DNA from: Gemmatimonadota bacterium
GTDB taxonomy: Bacteria; Gemmatimonadota; Gemmatimonadetes; Longimicrobiales; Gaopeijiaceae
Assembly: GCA_022560615.1 (NCBI GenBank)
Contig: JADFSR010000018.1
Coordinates: 1 to 64,000, forward strand
Direction: 5' to 3'
DNA: 64,000 nucleotides
Position numbers and translations under genes: made by a program. Shown here in pieces: positions 15,701 through 23,739 of the stretch (positions within the stretch are counted from its first letter, which is position 1; every line of letters starts with the position of its first letter). Below the pieces are notes generated by a model. It did no database searches. It was given only the letters and a program-made list of their open reading frames with translations, and had not been told where the DNA came from.

Positions 15701-15922
15701 ATGACGATTGACGAGCTGGAGCAAGAAGTACTGAAGCTCTCGGCGGAGGAGCGCGCCCGACTCGCCGAGCGCATCATATCCAGCCTAGATAGCGAGGCCG
15801 AGATTGAGCGAGAGTGGCTCGCGGAGGTCCGGCGCCGAGATGCCGAGTTGGACTCGGGTGACGTTGCCGGCATCCCGCTTGAGGACGCCCTCACCTCGAT
15901 ACGCTCGCGCTTCGGGTGGTAG
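15701..15922 (+). CDS. Addiction-module antitoxin (TIGR02574-like)
   Basis: 73-aa acidic protein: MTIDELEQEVLKLSAEERAR, LAERIISSLD, EREWLAEVRRRDAELDSGDV, IPLEDALTSIRSRFGW. This is the standard layout of the putative addiction-module component family, in which a helical dimer domain is followed by a tail that wraps the toxin. A start at 15668 is possible, but 15701 has a better ribosome-binding site (AAGGGA). The stop overlaps the start of the RelE/ParE toxin gene. Predicted to neutralise the toxin and repress the pair. Confidence 0.88.
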   Translation: MTIDELEQEVLKLSAEERARLAERIISSLDSEAEIEREWLAEVRRRDAELDSGDVAGIPLEDALTSIRSRFGW

Positions 15923-16209
15923 AAGTCATCGTCCACCCTGCCGCACTGGCAGAGTTGACGGAAGCATCAGCCTTCTACGAGGAGCGAGCTCCGGGCCTCG
16001 GCCGAGACCTTTTCGAAGAGGCTGTGCGGGTCTTCCAACTCATCGGCGAGAACCCGAGCATCGCAGCGGAGTTCGAAGAGCCGTACCGACGGTATCTGTG
16101 TCGGCGGTTCCCGTTCAGCGTTGTGTATCGGGAAAGTCGCGGAGGTGTCCGTGTGCTTGCCGTGATGCATCAGCGGAGGCGTCCGGGGTACTGGAAGTCA
16201 AGCGACTAG
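15916..16209 (+). CDS. RelE/ParE-family toxin
   Basis: 97 aa, GTG start inside the last codons of the antitoxin gene. The fold signature is VIVHPAALAELTEASAFYEE, LGRDLFEEAVRVFQLIGENP, YRRYLCRRFPFSVVYRES and VRVLAVMHQRRRPGYW. The C-terminal HQRRRPGYW matches the ParE-like subgroup, which usually targets gyrase or ribosome-bound mRNA. Together with the upstream gene it forms a complete type II toxin-antitoxin module. Confidence 0.9.
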   Translation: MVEVIVHPAALAELTEASAFYEERAPGLGRDLFEEAVRVFQLIGENPSIAAEFEEPYRRYLCRRFPFSVVYRESRGGVRVLAVMHQRRRPGYWKSSD

Positions 16210-16463
16210 GACTAAGGAGACAGCACCCAGGCCAATTCTGCACCCGATATTGAGATTTCGCATACTTGCTACTTACGTCGCTTCCCATACTTCATCGGTG
16301 CGGCTCCCTGGTCGAGGACTTCATGTCACATTGAAGCTAGAATCAGGAGCCATGCACCAACGCCACGCTGTGCTAGGAGGGTCACTGTCCACATCGCCGG
16401 CGCCTTGCCGGGCCCCGGACCGTCTCATACGATCGCCACTCACCCTTTAGCGAGCAGAGCACC

Positions 16464-16931
16464 ATGTCCGACGTCATCTACACCGCCGACATCAAGATCA
16501 AGCGTCTCAAGGGTCCGCACCGCCACGCGTGGCTTCCCGCGCACGACGGACCCGTCGAGTTCGGCGTGCACAGCGCGATCGCAGCCCACTACGGGGTCGA
16601 GCCCGAACGCGAGATCACGACCACTCTCGACTATGTGATGGCCGCCACGGGCGGCTGACTAACGGGAACCTTCGGAGGCGCGCTGGAGGCGCGCGGAATC
16701 AATGCGAGTGACGGAGCCCTGACGGCGGATGTGCGGGGCGAGGTCGAGAAGGAAGACGACGGCGTGATCGTGATCCGCCGCATACATGTGACGTATCGGC
16801 TGGAGGCGGGGGAGGAGCACCGGGAGACCATCGAGCGCGTGCACGGCTTCCATGCCGAGAAGTGCCCTGTCTACCGATCGATCCGTAGCTCGATCGACAT
16901 CACGACGGAGTACACGCTGGATGACGCGTAG
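16464..16931 (+). CDS. OsmC-family peroxiredoxin-like protein, candidate selenoprotein (in-frame UGA at 16656-16658)
   Basis: A single frame runs from ATG 16464 to TAG 16929 and is broken only by UGA at codon 65. Before it: PHRHAWLPAHDGPVEFGVHS and TTTLDYVMAATGG. After it: LTGTFGGALEARG, VIRRIHVTYRLEAG and AEKCPVYRSIRSSI. In OsmC/Ohr proteins the peroxidatic Cys lies exactly at the position of this UGA and the resolving Cys in the CP(V/I) motif (here Cys134). A GC-rich hairpin follows 25 nt later. The simplest reading is selenocysteine at the catalytic site, giving a 155-aa thiol/seleno-peroxidase that reduces organic peroxides. The alternative is a nonsense mutation (Cys TGC/TGT to TGA), giving a dead gene. 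It lies upstream of class I aldolase on the same strand. Confidence 0.75.
16671..16698 (+). promoter_or_regulatory. Candidate bacterial SECIS hairpin
   Basis: Upper stem GCGCGC (16678-16683) pairs perfectly with GCGCGC (16689-16694) around the 5-nt loop UGGAG. A lower UUC/GAA helix (16671-16673 with 16696-16698) is separated by an asymmetric internal loop. The apical loop begins 25 nt after the UGA and has G at its second position. This fits the known bacterial SECIS constraints on distance, stem length and loop G. GC-rich coding DNA forms such hairpins by chance, so the position is the main support. Confidence 0.6.
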
Positions 16932-16998
16932 CCCTTAAAGTGGGAGAAGAGACTAACATGGATTCGCGTCAGAACTGTTACCGTTGGAAAGGAATGAG

Positions 16999-18048
16999 GT
17001 GTTGACCGTTACTCAGCCCCCAGCGGCATCGTCGCTCGCAGAGATCGCCCGAGCGCTCGTCGCGGACGGCAAGGGCATCCTTGCCGCGGACGAGAGCCAT
17101 CCAACGATCGAGAAGCGCTTCCGGACGATAGACGTTCGATCAACGGAGGAGGACCGGCGCTCGTACCGCGAATTGCTCTTCACGGCCCCCCAAATCGAGC
17201 AGTATATCAGCGGAGTGATCCTGTTCGATGAGACGACGGACCAGGTCGATGCGTCGGGCACACAGCTGGTCGACCTACTGAAGGCTCGCGGGATTATTCC
17301 AGGCGTGAAGGTCGATCGTGGGGCCAAGCCGCTGGCAAAATCTCCGCGCGAGAAGGTGACCGAAGGTCTGGATGGACTGCGCGAGCGCCTCCATGACTAT
17401 CGCGAGAAAGGTCTTCGTTTCACGAAGTGGCGCGCAGTCATCGCCATTGGCGACGCACTTCCCACGCCCTACTGCATTCGCGCAAACGCAGATGCGCTAG
17501 CTCGATACGCAGCGCTCTCGCAGGACGAGGGGCTGGTCCCGATCGTGGAGCCGGAGGTGCTCATCGACGGCGATCATACGATCGAACAGTGCTACGATGT
17601 GACTGAAGCCACTCTCCACTACGTCTTCGATGTGCTCCACCAACACCGCGTTGATATGGACGCCATGCTTCTCAAACCGAACATGGTGCTGTCGGGAAAG
17701 AGCTGCCCGGATCAGGCAGAGGTCGAGGTCGTCGCGGACCTAACGGTGCGGTGCCTGCTGAACTCGGTCCCGGCGGCGGTTCCCGGCATCGTCTTTCTTT
17801 CGGGTGGGCAGACTTCCGAGCAGGCGACGGAACGGTTGAACGCGATGAACGCTCGCGCGACCGAGGCGCCGTGGCAGTTGAGCTTCTCGTACGGTCGGGC
17901 GCTGCAAGAAGCGCCCCTCAGTGCCTGGCGGGGGGACCCCGCCAACACCGAGGCGGCACAGCGCGCGCTGTGCCACCGAGCGAGGCTCAACGGCGCCGCC
18001 CGGTACGGGCGATACGCGCGGGAGATGGAGAGCGAGGTCGAGGCGTAG
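16999..18048 (+). CDS. Fructose-bisphosphate aldolase, class I
   Basis: Cleaves fructose-1,6-bisphosphate to dihydroxyacetone phosphate and glyceraldehyde-3-phosphate through a Schiff-base lysine. 349 aa with KGILAADESHPTIEKRF, GVILFDETTDQVDASG, PGVKVDRGAKPL, RFTKWRAVI (Lys), the catalytic-Lys segment MLLKPNMVLSGK, and GIVFLSGGQTSEQATERLNA near the end. This is the plant/animal-like class I family, which occurs in scattered bacteria. GTG 16999 has AAGGAATGAG upstream; TTG at 16984 or 17002 are alternatives. It is convergent with the SDR gene, only 4 bp apart. Confidence 0.93.
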   Translation: MLTVTQPPAASSLAEIARALVADGKGILAADESHPTIEKRFRTIDVRSTEEDRRSYRELLFTAPQIEQYISGVILFDETTDQVDASGTQLVDLLKARGIIPGVKVDRGAKPLAKSPREKVTEGLDGLRERLHDYREKGLRFTKWRAVIAIGDALPTPYCIRANADALARYAALSQDEGLVPIVEPEVLIDGDHTIEQCYDVTEATLHYVFDVLHQHRVDMDAMLLKPNMVLSGKSCPDQAEVEVVADLTVRCLLNSVPAAVPGIVFLSGGQTSEQATERLNAMNARATEAPWQLSFSYGRALQEAPLSAWRGDPANTEAAQRALCHRARLNGAARYGRYAREMESEVEA

Positions 18049-18052
18049 CTTC

Positions 18053-18842
18053 TCACATGCCAGGCGGTGTGAACCTACCGTCGATCGCCGTCCACCCACC
18101 GTCGGCGAAGAGGACCGTGCCCGTCACGTAGCTCGCCGCGTCGGACGCCAGAAAGACCGTGGGGCCCGCCATCTCTCGGGCGCTTCCCCAGCGCTTGAAG
18201 ATGTTGCGGTCCCCGTATGCGTTGTACCACTCCGGCTTGTCCTTTATGGGCGCCGTCAGCGGAGTGTCGATGACACCGGGGGCCACAGCGTTCACACGCA
18301 CGCCGTGCCCCCCGAGCTCCGCGGCGGCGGCTCGCACCATCTTGCACGATGCCGGCCTTGGTGGCTGCATACATGCTCTGGCCGGGCTCCACGACCAGAG
18401 CGCGGATCGAGCTGAACAGGATGATGGAGCCCGAGCCTTGCTCGCGCATGATACGGCCGGCCGCCTGGAGCACGTGCGCGTTGCCCTTCAGGTTCACGCC
18501 GAGCACGAGGTCGATTTCCTCGTCGGTGTAGTCCAACAGGGGCTTTCGCACATTGATCGCAGGCGTGCACACCACGACGTCGAGCGAGCCTCGCTCGGCG
18601 GCGACGGCTTCGAAGGCCGCGGTGACGGCGGGGCCGTCGACGATATCAACCCGTCCGGCGTCGGCTTCGCCGCCGGCCTCGCGGATCGTCGCCGCCGTTT
18701 CCGTCGCTGCGTCCAGCTTCACATCGAGGCAACGCACGTACGCGCCCTGCTCGGCGCATCCGATCGCGACGGCCTCACCGATTCCTGAGCCTCCTCCGAC
18801 GACCGCGGCGTTCTTTCCTTCGAGGCTGAACATGGGGGACAT
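18053..18842 (-). pseudogene. Short-chain dehydrogenase/reductase with a 1-nt frameshift
   Basis: NAD(P)-dependent oxidoreductase of the SDR family. It has GGGSGIGEAVA (cofactor loop), TPAINVRKP (NNAG-like), ILFSSIRAL (catalytic Ser) and MYAATKAGIVQ (Tyr and Lys of YxxxK) in one frame. MVRAAAAELGGHGVRVNAVA and VLFADGGWTAIDGRF follow in another. One extra base in CAAG at about 18341-18344 separates them. Everything else is intact, so this is a recent inactivation or a read error. The ATG at 18842 overlaps the stop of the upstream symporter by one base (TGATG), so the gene belongs to the peptidase-symporter operon. Confidence 0.8.
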
Positions 18843-20287
18843 CAAGTGGTCTTTCCTTCGGATGGAGAGGAGGGTGCCCGGCGCCGGACCATGGCTACGA
18901 GCACGAAAGCGGCGGCCGACGCCAAGATGCCGAGCAGCGTGGGATCGAGCAGACGACTCGAGTCCGACAGCGCGTCCAGCCGCATGGTGAAGAGCACGGC
19001 GACGCCCGCGCCCATGCTCGCCAGCGCCTCGGGTACGCCGCCGCGTCTGCTGAAGAGGCCGGCGATGATCGGTACGAAGAGGCTCACGGAGAGTACGGTG
19101 TAGAAGAGGACGAGCGCTCCCAGGACCGTGGGCTGGATGAGCGCGAGCGAGACGCCCAATACTCCGCCCACGACGGCCGCTGCGCGCGCGACACGAAGGA
19201 CTTGCTCGTCCGTCGCCTGTGGTGAGACGAAGCGTTTGTACAGGTCTTTGGAGAGCGAAGTCGACAACATGAAGAGCACTGCGTCTGCAGTGCTGACCTC
19301 GGCCGAGAAGATGGCTGCGAGCCCGAGCGCGCCGATGAGGGGTGGAAGGCCCTGCGTCAACACGACCGGGATCGCGAACTCGGAGTTGGCGCCGAGGTCG
19401 GGCGCGTACACGTGCGCGATCATCCCGAGCAGCACCGGCACGAACGCGAAAACCATGAGCACGAGGCCCTGGATCCCGATGCCCACGCGCAACGCTCTCT
19501 CGTCTCGCGCTCCGTACGACTTCTGGAGCAGCCCCGGTGAGACGACGAAGGCCGGGACGAGAAATGCCATCAGAATCCAGCCCGACTCGGGGCCGGTCCA
19601 GAAGCTGGACCAGTCTGCCTGATTTGGCGCTGCTGCCTGCACCGCCTCCCATCCCCCGGCCGCCGAGAGCGCGAGTGGCACGACGAGGAGCATGCCGGCC
19701 AGCAGCACGACGAGCTGCACCATGTTCACCCAGGCGGACGACCAGAGCCCGCCGGCGGTGAAGTAGACCGTGACGACGAAGCCCCCGAGCAGCGCACCCA
19801 CCCAGCGAGGCGTGCCGAGCACGAACTCGAAGATCTGTGACATCGCGATGAGTTGCGCCGACAGAACGGAGAGCGTGACGATCCAGAGCAGTACCGCGAT
19901 CGTCGCGCGGACCGCACTGCCGTATCGCAGCTCGACGTAGTCACCCGCGGTGTAGAGTCCGTTTTGCGTCGCGACTCGCCAGATCCTGGGTCCGACCCAC
20001 ATGGCGAGGATCAAAGTCCCGATGCCCGCGGACCCAACCCACCACCAGGCGGAGATTCCGTCCCGATATCCAAGGCCAGCAGCCCCGATGAGGGAGCCGG
20101 AGCCGATGTTGGCGGCGAGAAAGGTAGAGAAGATCAGTCCAGGACCGAGGCTCCGGCCTGCGACGAAGAAGCCCTCACTGCCCTTTACGCGCCTGGAGAT
20201 CCACAGCCCGAACGCGATGAGTCCGAGCGCGTAGACGATGAGCGCGCCCAGGTAGAGGCCGACGGGTGCGTTCGGGTTCGGGTTCAC
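18842..20287 (-). CDS. Sodium:solute symporter (SSS family)
   Basis: 481-aa inner-membrane transporter with about 13 predicted helices. Motifs include WISRRVKGSEGFFVAGRSLG, the FSTFLAANIGSGSLIGAAG segment, GDYVELRYGS, and AAIFSAEVSTADAVLFMLST (helix 8 sodium-site Ser/Thr). These are typical of the SSS group that imports amino acids, sugars, urea or carboxylates with sodium. The substrate cannot be read from sequence. GTG start 15 bp after the P1 peptidase stop. The operon order (exported peptidase, symporter, SDR) suggests uptake and oxidation of a peptidase product. Confidence 0.9.
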   Translation of the reverse strand: MNPNPNAPVGLYLGALIVYALGLIAFGLWISRRVKGSEGFFVAGRSLGPGLIFSTFLAANIGSGSLIGAAGLGYRDGISAWWWVGSAGIGTLILAMWVGPRIWRVATQNGLYTAGDYVELRYGSAVRATIAVLLWIVTLSVLSAQLIAMSQIFEFVLGTPRWVGALLGGFVVTVYFTAGGLWSSAWVNMVQLVVLLAGMLLVVPLALSAAGGWEAVQAAAPNQADWSSFWTGPESGWILMAFLVPAFVVSPGLLQKSYGARDERALRVGIGIQGLVLMVFAFVPVLLGMIAHVYAPDLGANSEFAIPVVLTQGLPPLIGALGLAAIFSAEVSTADAVLFMLSTSLSKDLYKRFVSPQATDEQVLRVARAAAVVGGVLGVSLALIQPTVLGALVLFYTVLSVSLFVPIIAGLFSRRGGVPEALASMGAGVAVLFTMRLDALSDSSRLLDPTLLGILASAAAFVLVAMVRRRAPSSPSEGKTT

Positions 20288-20302
20288 GAGGCACCTTGCG
20301 GA

Positions 20303-21385
20303 CTAGTTCCCAAGGTCGCTCACGCTCGGGATGCCCGGCAATCCTTCCGCCAACCTCACCGCTCTGAGAATCGCTTCCGCCATCACGTCGGCAGCCAAGG
20401 CGCCGATCAGCGTCACGTTCGCCGGTCCCTCGAGCACGCCGGTCGCGAGCGCGAAGACCGTGTCCCCGTCGCCCATCGTGTGCGCGGGATAGATCGTGCG
20501 AGCGAGCCCATCCTGCGCCATCTGCGCGACCTTGGTCGCCTGGGCTTTGGTGAGCGTGGCGTTCGTGGCGACCACGCCGATCGTACTATTCGCGCCGGCT
20601 TCGATCTGTGGCTCTTCACCGCTTCCGCCGGAGGCGCGGAGCAGGAGGCGCGCGTCCGCAAAGCCGCTCCCGTCCTCGGTGCGAACACCGGCCACGACCT
20701 CGCCGGTTGCCGGATCGATAATGTCCCCGACCGCGTTCACCGCGACCGCCGCGGCGACGACCAGCCCGTTCTGAAGCATGACCGACGCAGTTCCGAACCC
20801 GCCCTTCATGGCGCGGCCGGAACCGCGCATCTTGCCGACGGTGGCGCCGGCGCCGGCTCCGACGGAGCCTTCGGTGGCGGCCTCGGAGGACGCGGCTTCC
20901 GCCGCGGCGAAGCCACACTCAGGCCCCGGGCGGATCTTGTCATCGCCCTCGAGGCCCAGGTCGAAGAGGATCGCCCCGACGACGATCGGCACGACTTTCC
21001 CCCGTCCGACCGGCCATCCGATGTTACGCTCATCCAGGTAGCGCATGACACCCGACGCGGCGTCGAGGCCGAAGGCGCTCCCTCCCGACAGCACGACCGC
21101 GTGTACCTGATCGACCATGTTGACCGGGTCGAGCAGCGCGATCTCACGGCTTCCCGGCGAGCTGCCGCGCACGTCCACACCGCCAACGGCCCCCTCCCGC
21201 ACCAGGATGACGGTGCACCCCGTAGGCCGTTCGCTCAACGTGTGGTGGCCGAGCTCGATGCCCGGCACCGCCGTGATGCCCCACGCGTCCATGCCGGGTC
21301 CCCCCTGGGCCTCGAGCGGCCCATGCGAGATCGGGGCCCCCACGAGGAGGGCCCCGACCATAAGCATCCGTGACTTCTTCGTCAC
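20303..21385 (-). CDS. P1/S58-family peptidase (DmpA-like aminopeptidase), exported
   Basis: 360 aa with a signal peptide (MVGALLVGAPISHGPLEAQG). The S58 fold is visible as TGCTVILVREGAVGGVDVRG, VVLSGGSAFGLDAASGVMRY, GATVGKMRGSGRAMKGGFG and the autoprocessing site GANSTIGVVATNATL. Family enzymes cleave themselves before this Ser to create an N-terminal nucleophile. DmpA/BapA relatives release N-terminal D- or beta-amino acids from peptides. GTG start at 21385. First gene of the operon with the SSS transporter and SDR. Confidence 0.88.
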   Translation of the reverse strand: MTKKSRMLMVGALLVGAPISHGPLEAQGGPGMDAWGITAVPGIELGHHTLSERPTGCTVILVREGAVGGVDVRGSSPGSREIALLDPVNMVDQVHAVVLSGGSAFGLDAASGVMRYLDERNIGWPVGRGKVVPIVVGAILFDLGLEGDDKIRPGPECGFAAAEAASSEAATEGSVGAGAGATVGKMRGSGRAMKGGFGTASVMLQNGLVVAAAVAVNAVGDIIDPATGEVVAGVRTEDGSGFADARLLLRASGGSGEEPQIEAGANSTIGVVATNATLTKAQATKVAQMAQDGLARTIYPAHTMGDGDTVFALATGVLEGPANVTLIGALAADVMAEAILRAVRLAEGLPGIPSVSDLGN

Positions 21386-21400
21386 GTCAGTCCTTCTGCA

Positions 21401-22087
21401 TCAAAAAGTCTCCGCGCGCGCCGCGGGTTGCTCGGGCGTGTTCGCGTCGATCGCGAAGCAGTAGAAGAACCCGTTCCCACCGGTGGCTTGCAGGTCTTCC
21501 TGGCTGCAGCCACCGGAGCCGTGCGCGGAATTCCACGACTCAGGGTTCTGGCCGCCACCTTGCCGGTCATGGTGACCCACTCGGGTGCTGCCTTCGCCGT
21601 CGCTGGTCCAGTTGTCACAATTGGTGTTGTCCTCACCCTCGAACACGGTCCCGTCGAGGTTGGAACCAGTCAGGATGTCGTGCATGTTCGGATCGTCGCC
21701 CCGGCCGTTCGACTCCATGCCCTTCTCCGACAGGATCGATTGCTTCGTGAGGTTGGCGGCGTCCGAGTGTAGTGCGGTGACGTCCGCCGCGATCATGTCG
21801 CCGGCGTGGTTGTGCCAGGGCCCCGAGCCGATGCGGTCACGAGCGTTCACCGCGGGCTCGCCGTTGCGGGCCAACGCGCTCAGGTACGCGTGCCAGGTGA
21901 GGTCGCTGGACCCTACGGCATCGGCGAGATCGGCGCAGTGCTGATCCGCGCCGTCGAGGCCTCCGAGGTTCGCTCCGTCACCGGGACCTGCGCTGGTGAT
22001 GAAGAAGGTCATGGCGGCGTCCTGCGCGGCGGCGGGAGCCGCCGCGACGAGCGCCAGGGCGGCGAGGGCGGCAATCATCTTTTTCAC
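21401..22087 (-). CDS. Secreted protein with endostatin/lectin-like repeat region
   Basis: 228 aa, GTG start with GGAGAG Shine-Dalgarno. Signal peptide MIAALAALALVAAAPAAAQD. The mature part starts MTFFITSAGPGDGANLGGLD, then HCADLADAVG, TWHAYLSALA, NARDRIGSGPWHN and a C-terminal Cys pair (GGCSQEDLQATG, FFYCFA). From memory these segments belong to a family of secreted proteins annotated as lectin-like or hypothetical, with disulfides and DR.G.GPW motif, whose function is unknown. It is transcribed toward the P1 peptidase (16 bp gap) but has no evident link to it. Confidence 0.75.
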   Translation of the reverse strand: MKKMIAALAALALVAAAPAAAQDAAMTFFITSAGPGDGANLGGLDGADQHCADLADAVGSSDLTWHAYLSALARNGEPAVNARDRIGSGPWHNHAGDMIAADVTALHSDAANLTKQSILSEKGMESNGRGDDPNMHDILTGSNLDGTVFEGEDNTNCDNWTSDGEGSTRVGHHDRQGGGQNPESWNSAHGSGGCSQEDLQATGGNGFFYCFAIDANTPEQPAARAETF

Positions 22088-22280
22088 GGTGCTCTCCTGC
22101 TTCGTTGTGGAGCGGCACGCCGGACCTGCGTCCAGTGTGCCGCCTCTGCAATACGTCCGGGCAATGTCCGGAGGATGGGCGGAACCGGCAATAGGGGAGT
22201 GGCGGATCTTTCGCGGTTCGGGCCGGGGCATAGCTTGACGCCCTTCCGAGCGTTGCATTCTCCCCTGCCGCCCACGCTCC

Positions 22281-23555
22281 ATGTCTCGCTCCGCTTCCGT
22301 CGATCGCGTGCTCGCCGAAGTCGAGCGGGCCCGTGACGAGCTCGTGGACTTCGCCGCGGAGTTGATTCGAATTCCGACGGTGAACCCACCGGGTGAGAAC
22401 TATCGCGAGTGCGCCGAGACCATTGGTGCGCGTTTGGGCGCCTGGGGCATGGAGGTGGAGTACGTGGAAGCGGAAGGACGCGCCGAGCATACCAGCGCCC
22501 ATCCACGCGTGAATGTGATCGGACGGTTGGCTGGCGCCGGTGCGCGGCCGTGCCTGCACCTGAACGGCCACTTCGACGTGGTGCCGGCGGGTGGCGGGTG
22601 GACGGTCGATCCCTTCGGTGGGCTCGTGCGGGAAGGGCGGCTCTTCGGGCGCGGTGCGTCGGACATGAAGTCCGGGTTGGCGGCCGCGGCGTTCGCGGTG
22701 GAGGCGATCCGTCGAGCGGGCGCCGAGCTGCGCGGCAGCATGGAGGTCAGCGGCACCGTGGACGAAGAGAGCGGTGGCTTCGCGGGTGTCGCCTACCTGT
22801 GTGAGGCAGGCCACATCGCTTCGGACCGCATCGACTACGCGATCATCCCCGAGCCGTTCGGGCCCGAGCGCATCTGCGTGGGTCACAAGGGTGTGTACTG
22901 GTTCGACGTCATCGCCCACGGGCAGATCGCCCACGGCAGCATGCCTCACCTGGGACGTAACGCCATCTGCGACATGGCGGCCTTGATCGACGCCGTGGCG
23001 TCACGGCTGGGACCGGAGTTGGCCCAGCGTGTCACCGCGATGCCGGTCGTCCCGGAGGCGTCGCGTCGAGCATCGATCAACGTCAATGCGGTGGCGGGTG
23101 GGCAGGCGGGGCAGGAGCAGCAGAGCTCCTGTGTGGCCGATCGTTGCGTCGCGACGTTCGACCGTCGCTTCATCGCTGAGGAGTCCTACGACGAGGTCCG
23201 CGCGGAGGTGGTGGCCATCGTGCGGCAGCTCGAGGCTGAGCAGCCTGGACGCCGCTATACGATCGAGGACCGCATGGTCGTGAATCCCGTGCAGACGCCG
23301 GACGGCTCACCAGTCGTGGCCGCCCTCTCTCGAGCGGTGGCGCGGGTCAGAGGGTCAGAAGCGTCCTTGGTGGGTAGCCCCGGTACGTACGATCACAAAC
23401 ATTTCGCACGTATTGCGGGCGTCGAGCACTGCGTCGCCTACGGACCCGGCCCGCTCGAGGAGGCGCACCAGCCCGACGAGTCGTGCTCGATCGACGATCT
23501 GGTAGCCTCGAGCCAGGTGATGGCGTTGGCGGCGTTGGAGTTGGTCGGCTGCTAG
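22281..23555 (+). CDS. M20-family peptidase/deacylase (ArgE/DapE-like)
   Basis: 424-aa two-zinc hydrolase. Metal ligands appear in order: LHLNGHFDVVP (His and Asp), GRGASDMKSG (bridging Asp), GTVDEESGG (catalytic Glu and metal Glu), IPEPFGPERI (Glu) and YDHKHFARIAG (His). A dimerisation domain lies at about residues 190-300. Members remove acyl groups from amino acids (acetylornithine, succinyl-diaminopimelate) or hydrolyse dipeptides. The sequence alone does not choose among them, and no arginine or lysine pathway genes are adjacent. Confidence 0.88.
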   Translation: MSRSASVDRVLAEVERARDELVDFAAELIRIPTVNPPGENYRECAETIGARLGAWGMEVEYVEAEGRAEHTSAHPRVNVIGRLAGAGARPCLHLNGHFDVVPAGGGWTVDPFGGLVREGRLFGRGASDMKSGLAAAAFAVEAIRRAGAELRGSMEVSGTVDEESGGFAGVAYLCEAGHIASDRIDYAIIPEPFGPERICVGHKGVYWFDVIAHGQIAHGSMPHLGRNAICDMAALIDAVASRLGPELAQRVTAMPVVPEASRRASINVNAVAGGQAGQEQQSSCVADRCVATFDRRFIAEESYDEVRAEVVAIVRQLEAEQPGRRYTIEDRMVVNPVQTPDGSPVVAALSRAVARVRGSEASLVGSPGTYDHKHFARIAGVEHCVAYGPGPLEEAHQPDESCSIDDLVASSQVMALAALELVGC

Positions 23556-23739
23556 CCTTCCTGCGGCTACCCCACAAGTTGTTCGGACCGTTCTTCCGGA
23601 GGCAGTGAGATGGCGCCGAGCACCGCGCTCGTGAGCCAATACTACGACGTGAAGCCGGCGCTCGGTCTCCTCGCGCCATTGGGCAAGCGAGCCTAGAATC
23701 ATGTCCGGACTGTCACGATTCCGCTGTAAGGAGGGGAGT

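Noticed and set aside
16464-16931. Two independent short genes (64 aa and 66 aa) instead of one OsmC gene
   Set aside because: Each piece is half of one OsmC fold, both are in the same frame, and the second has no ribosome-binding site.
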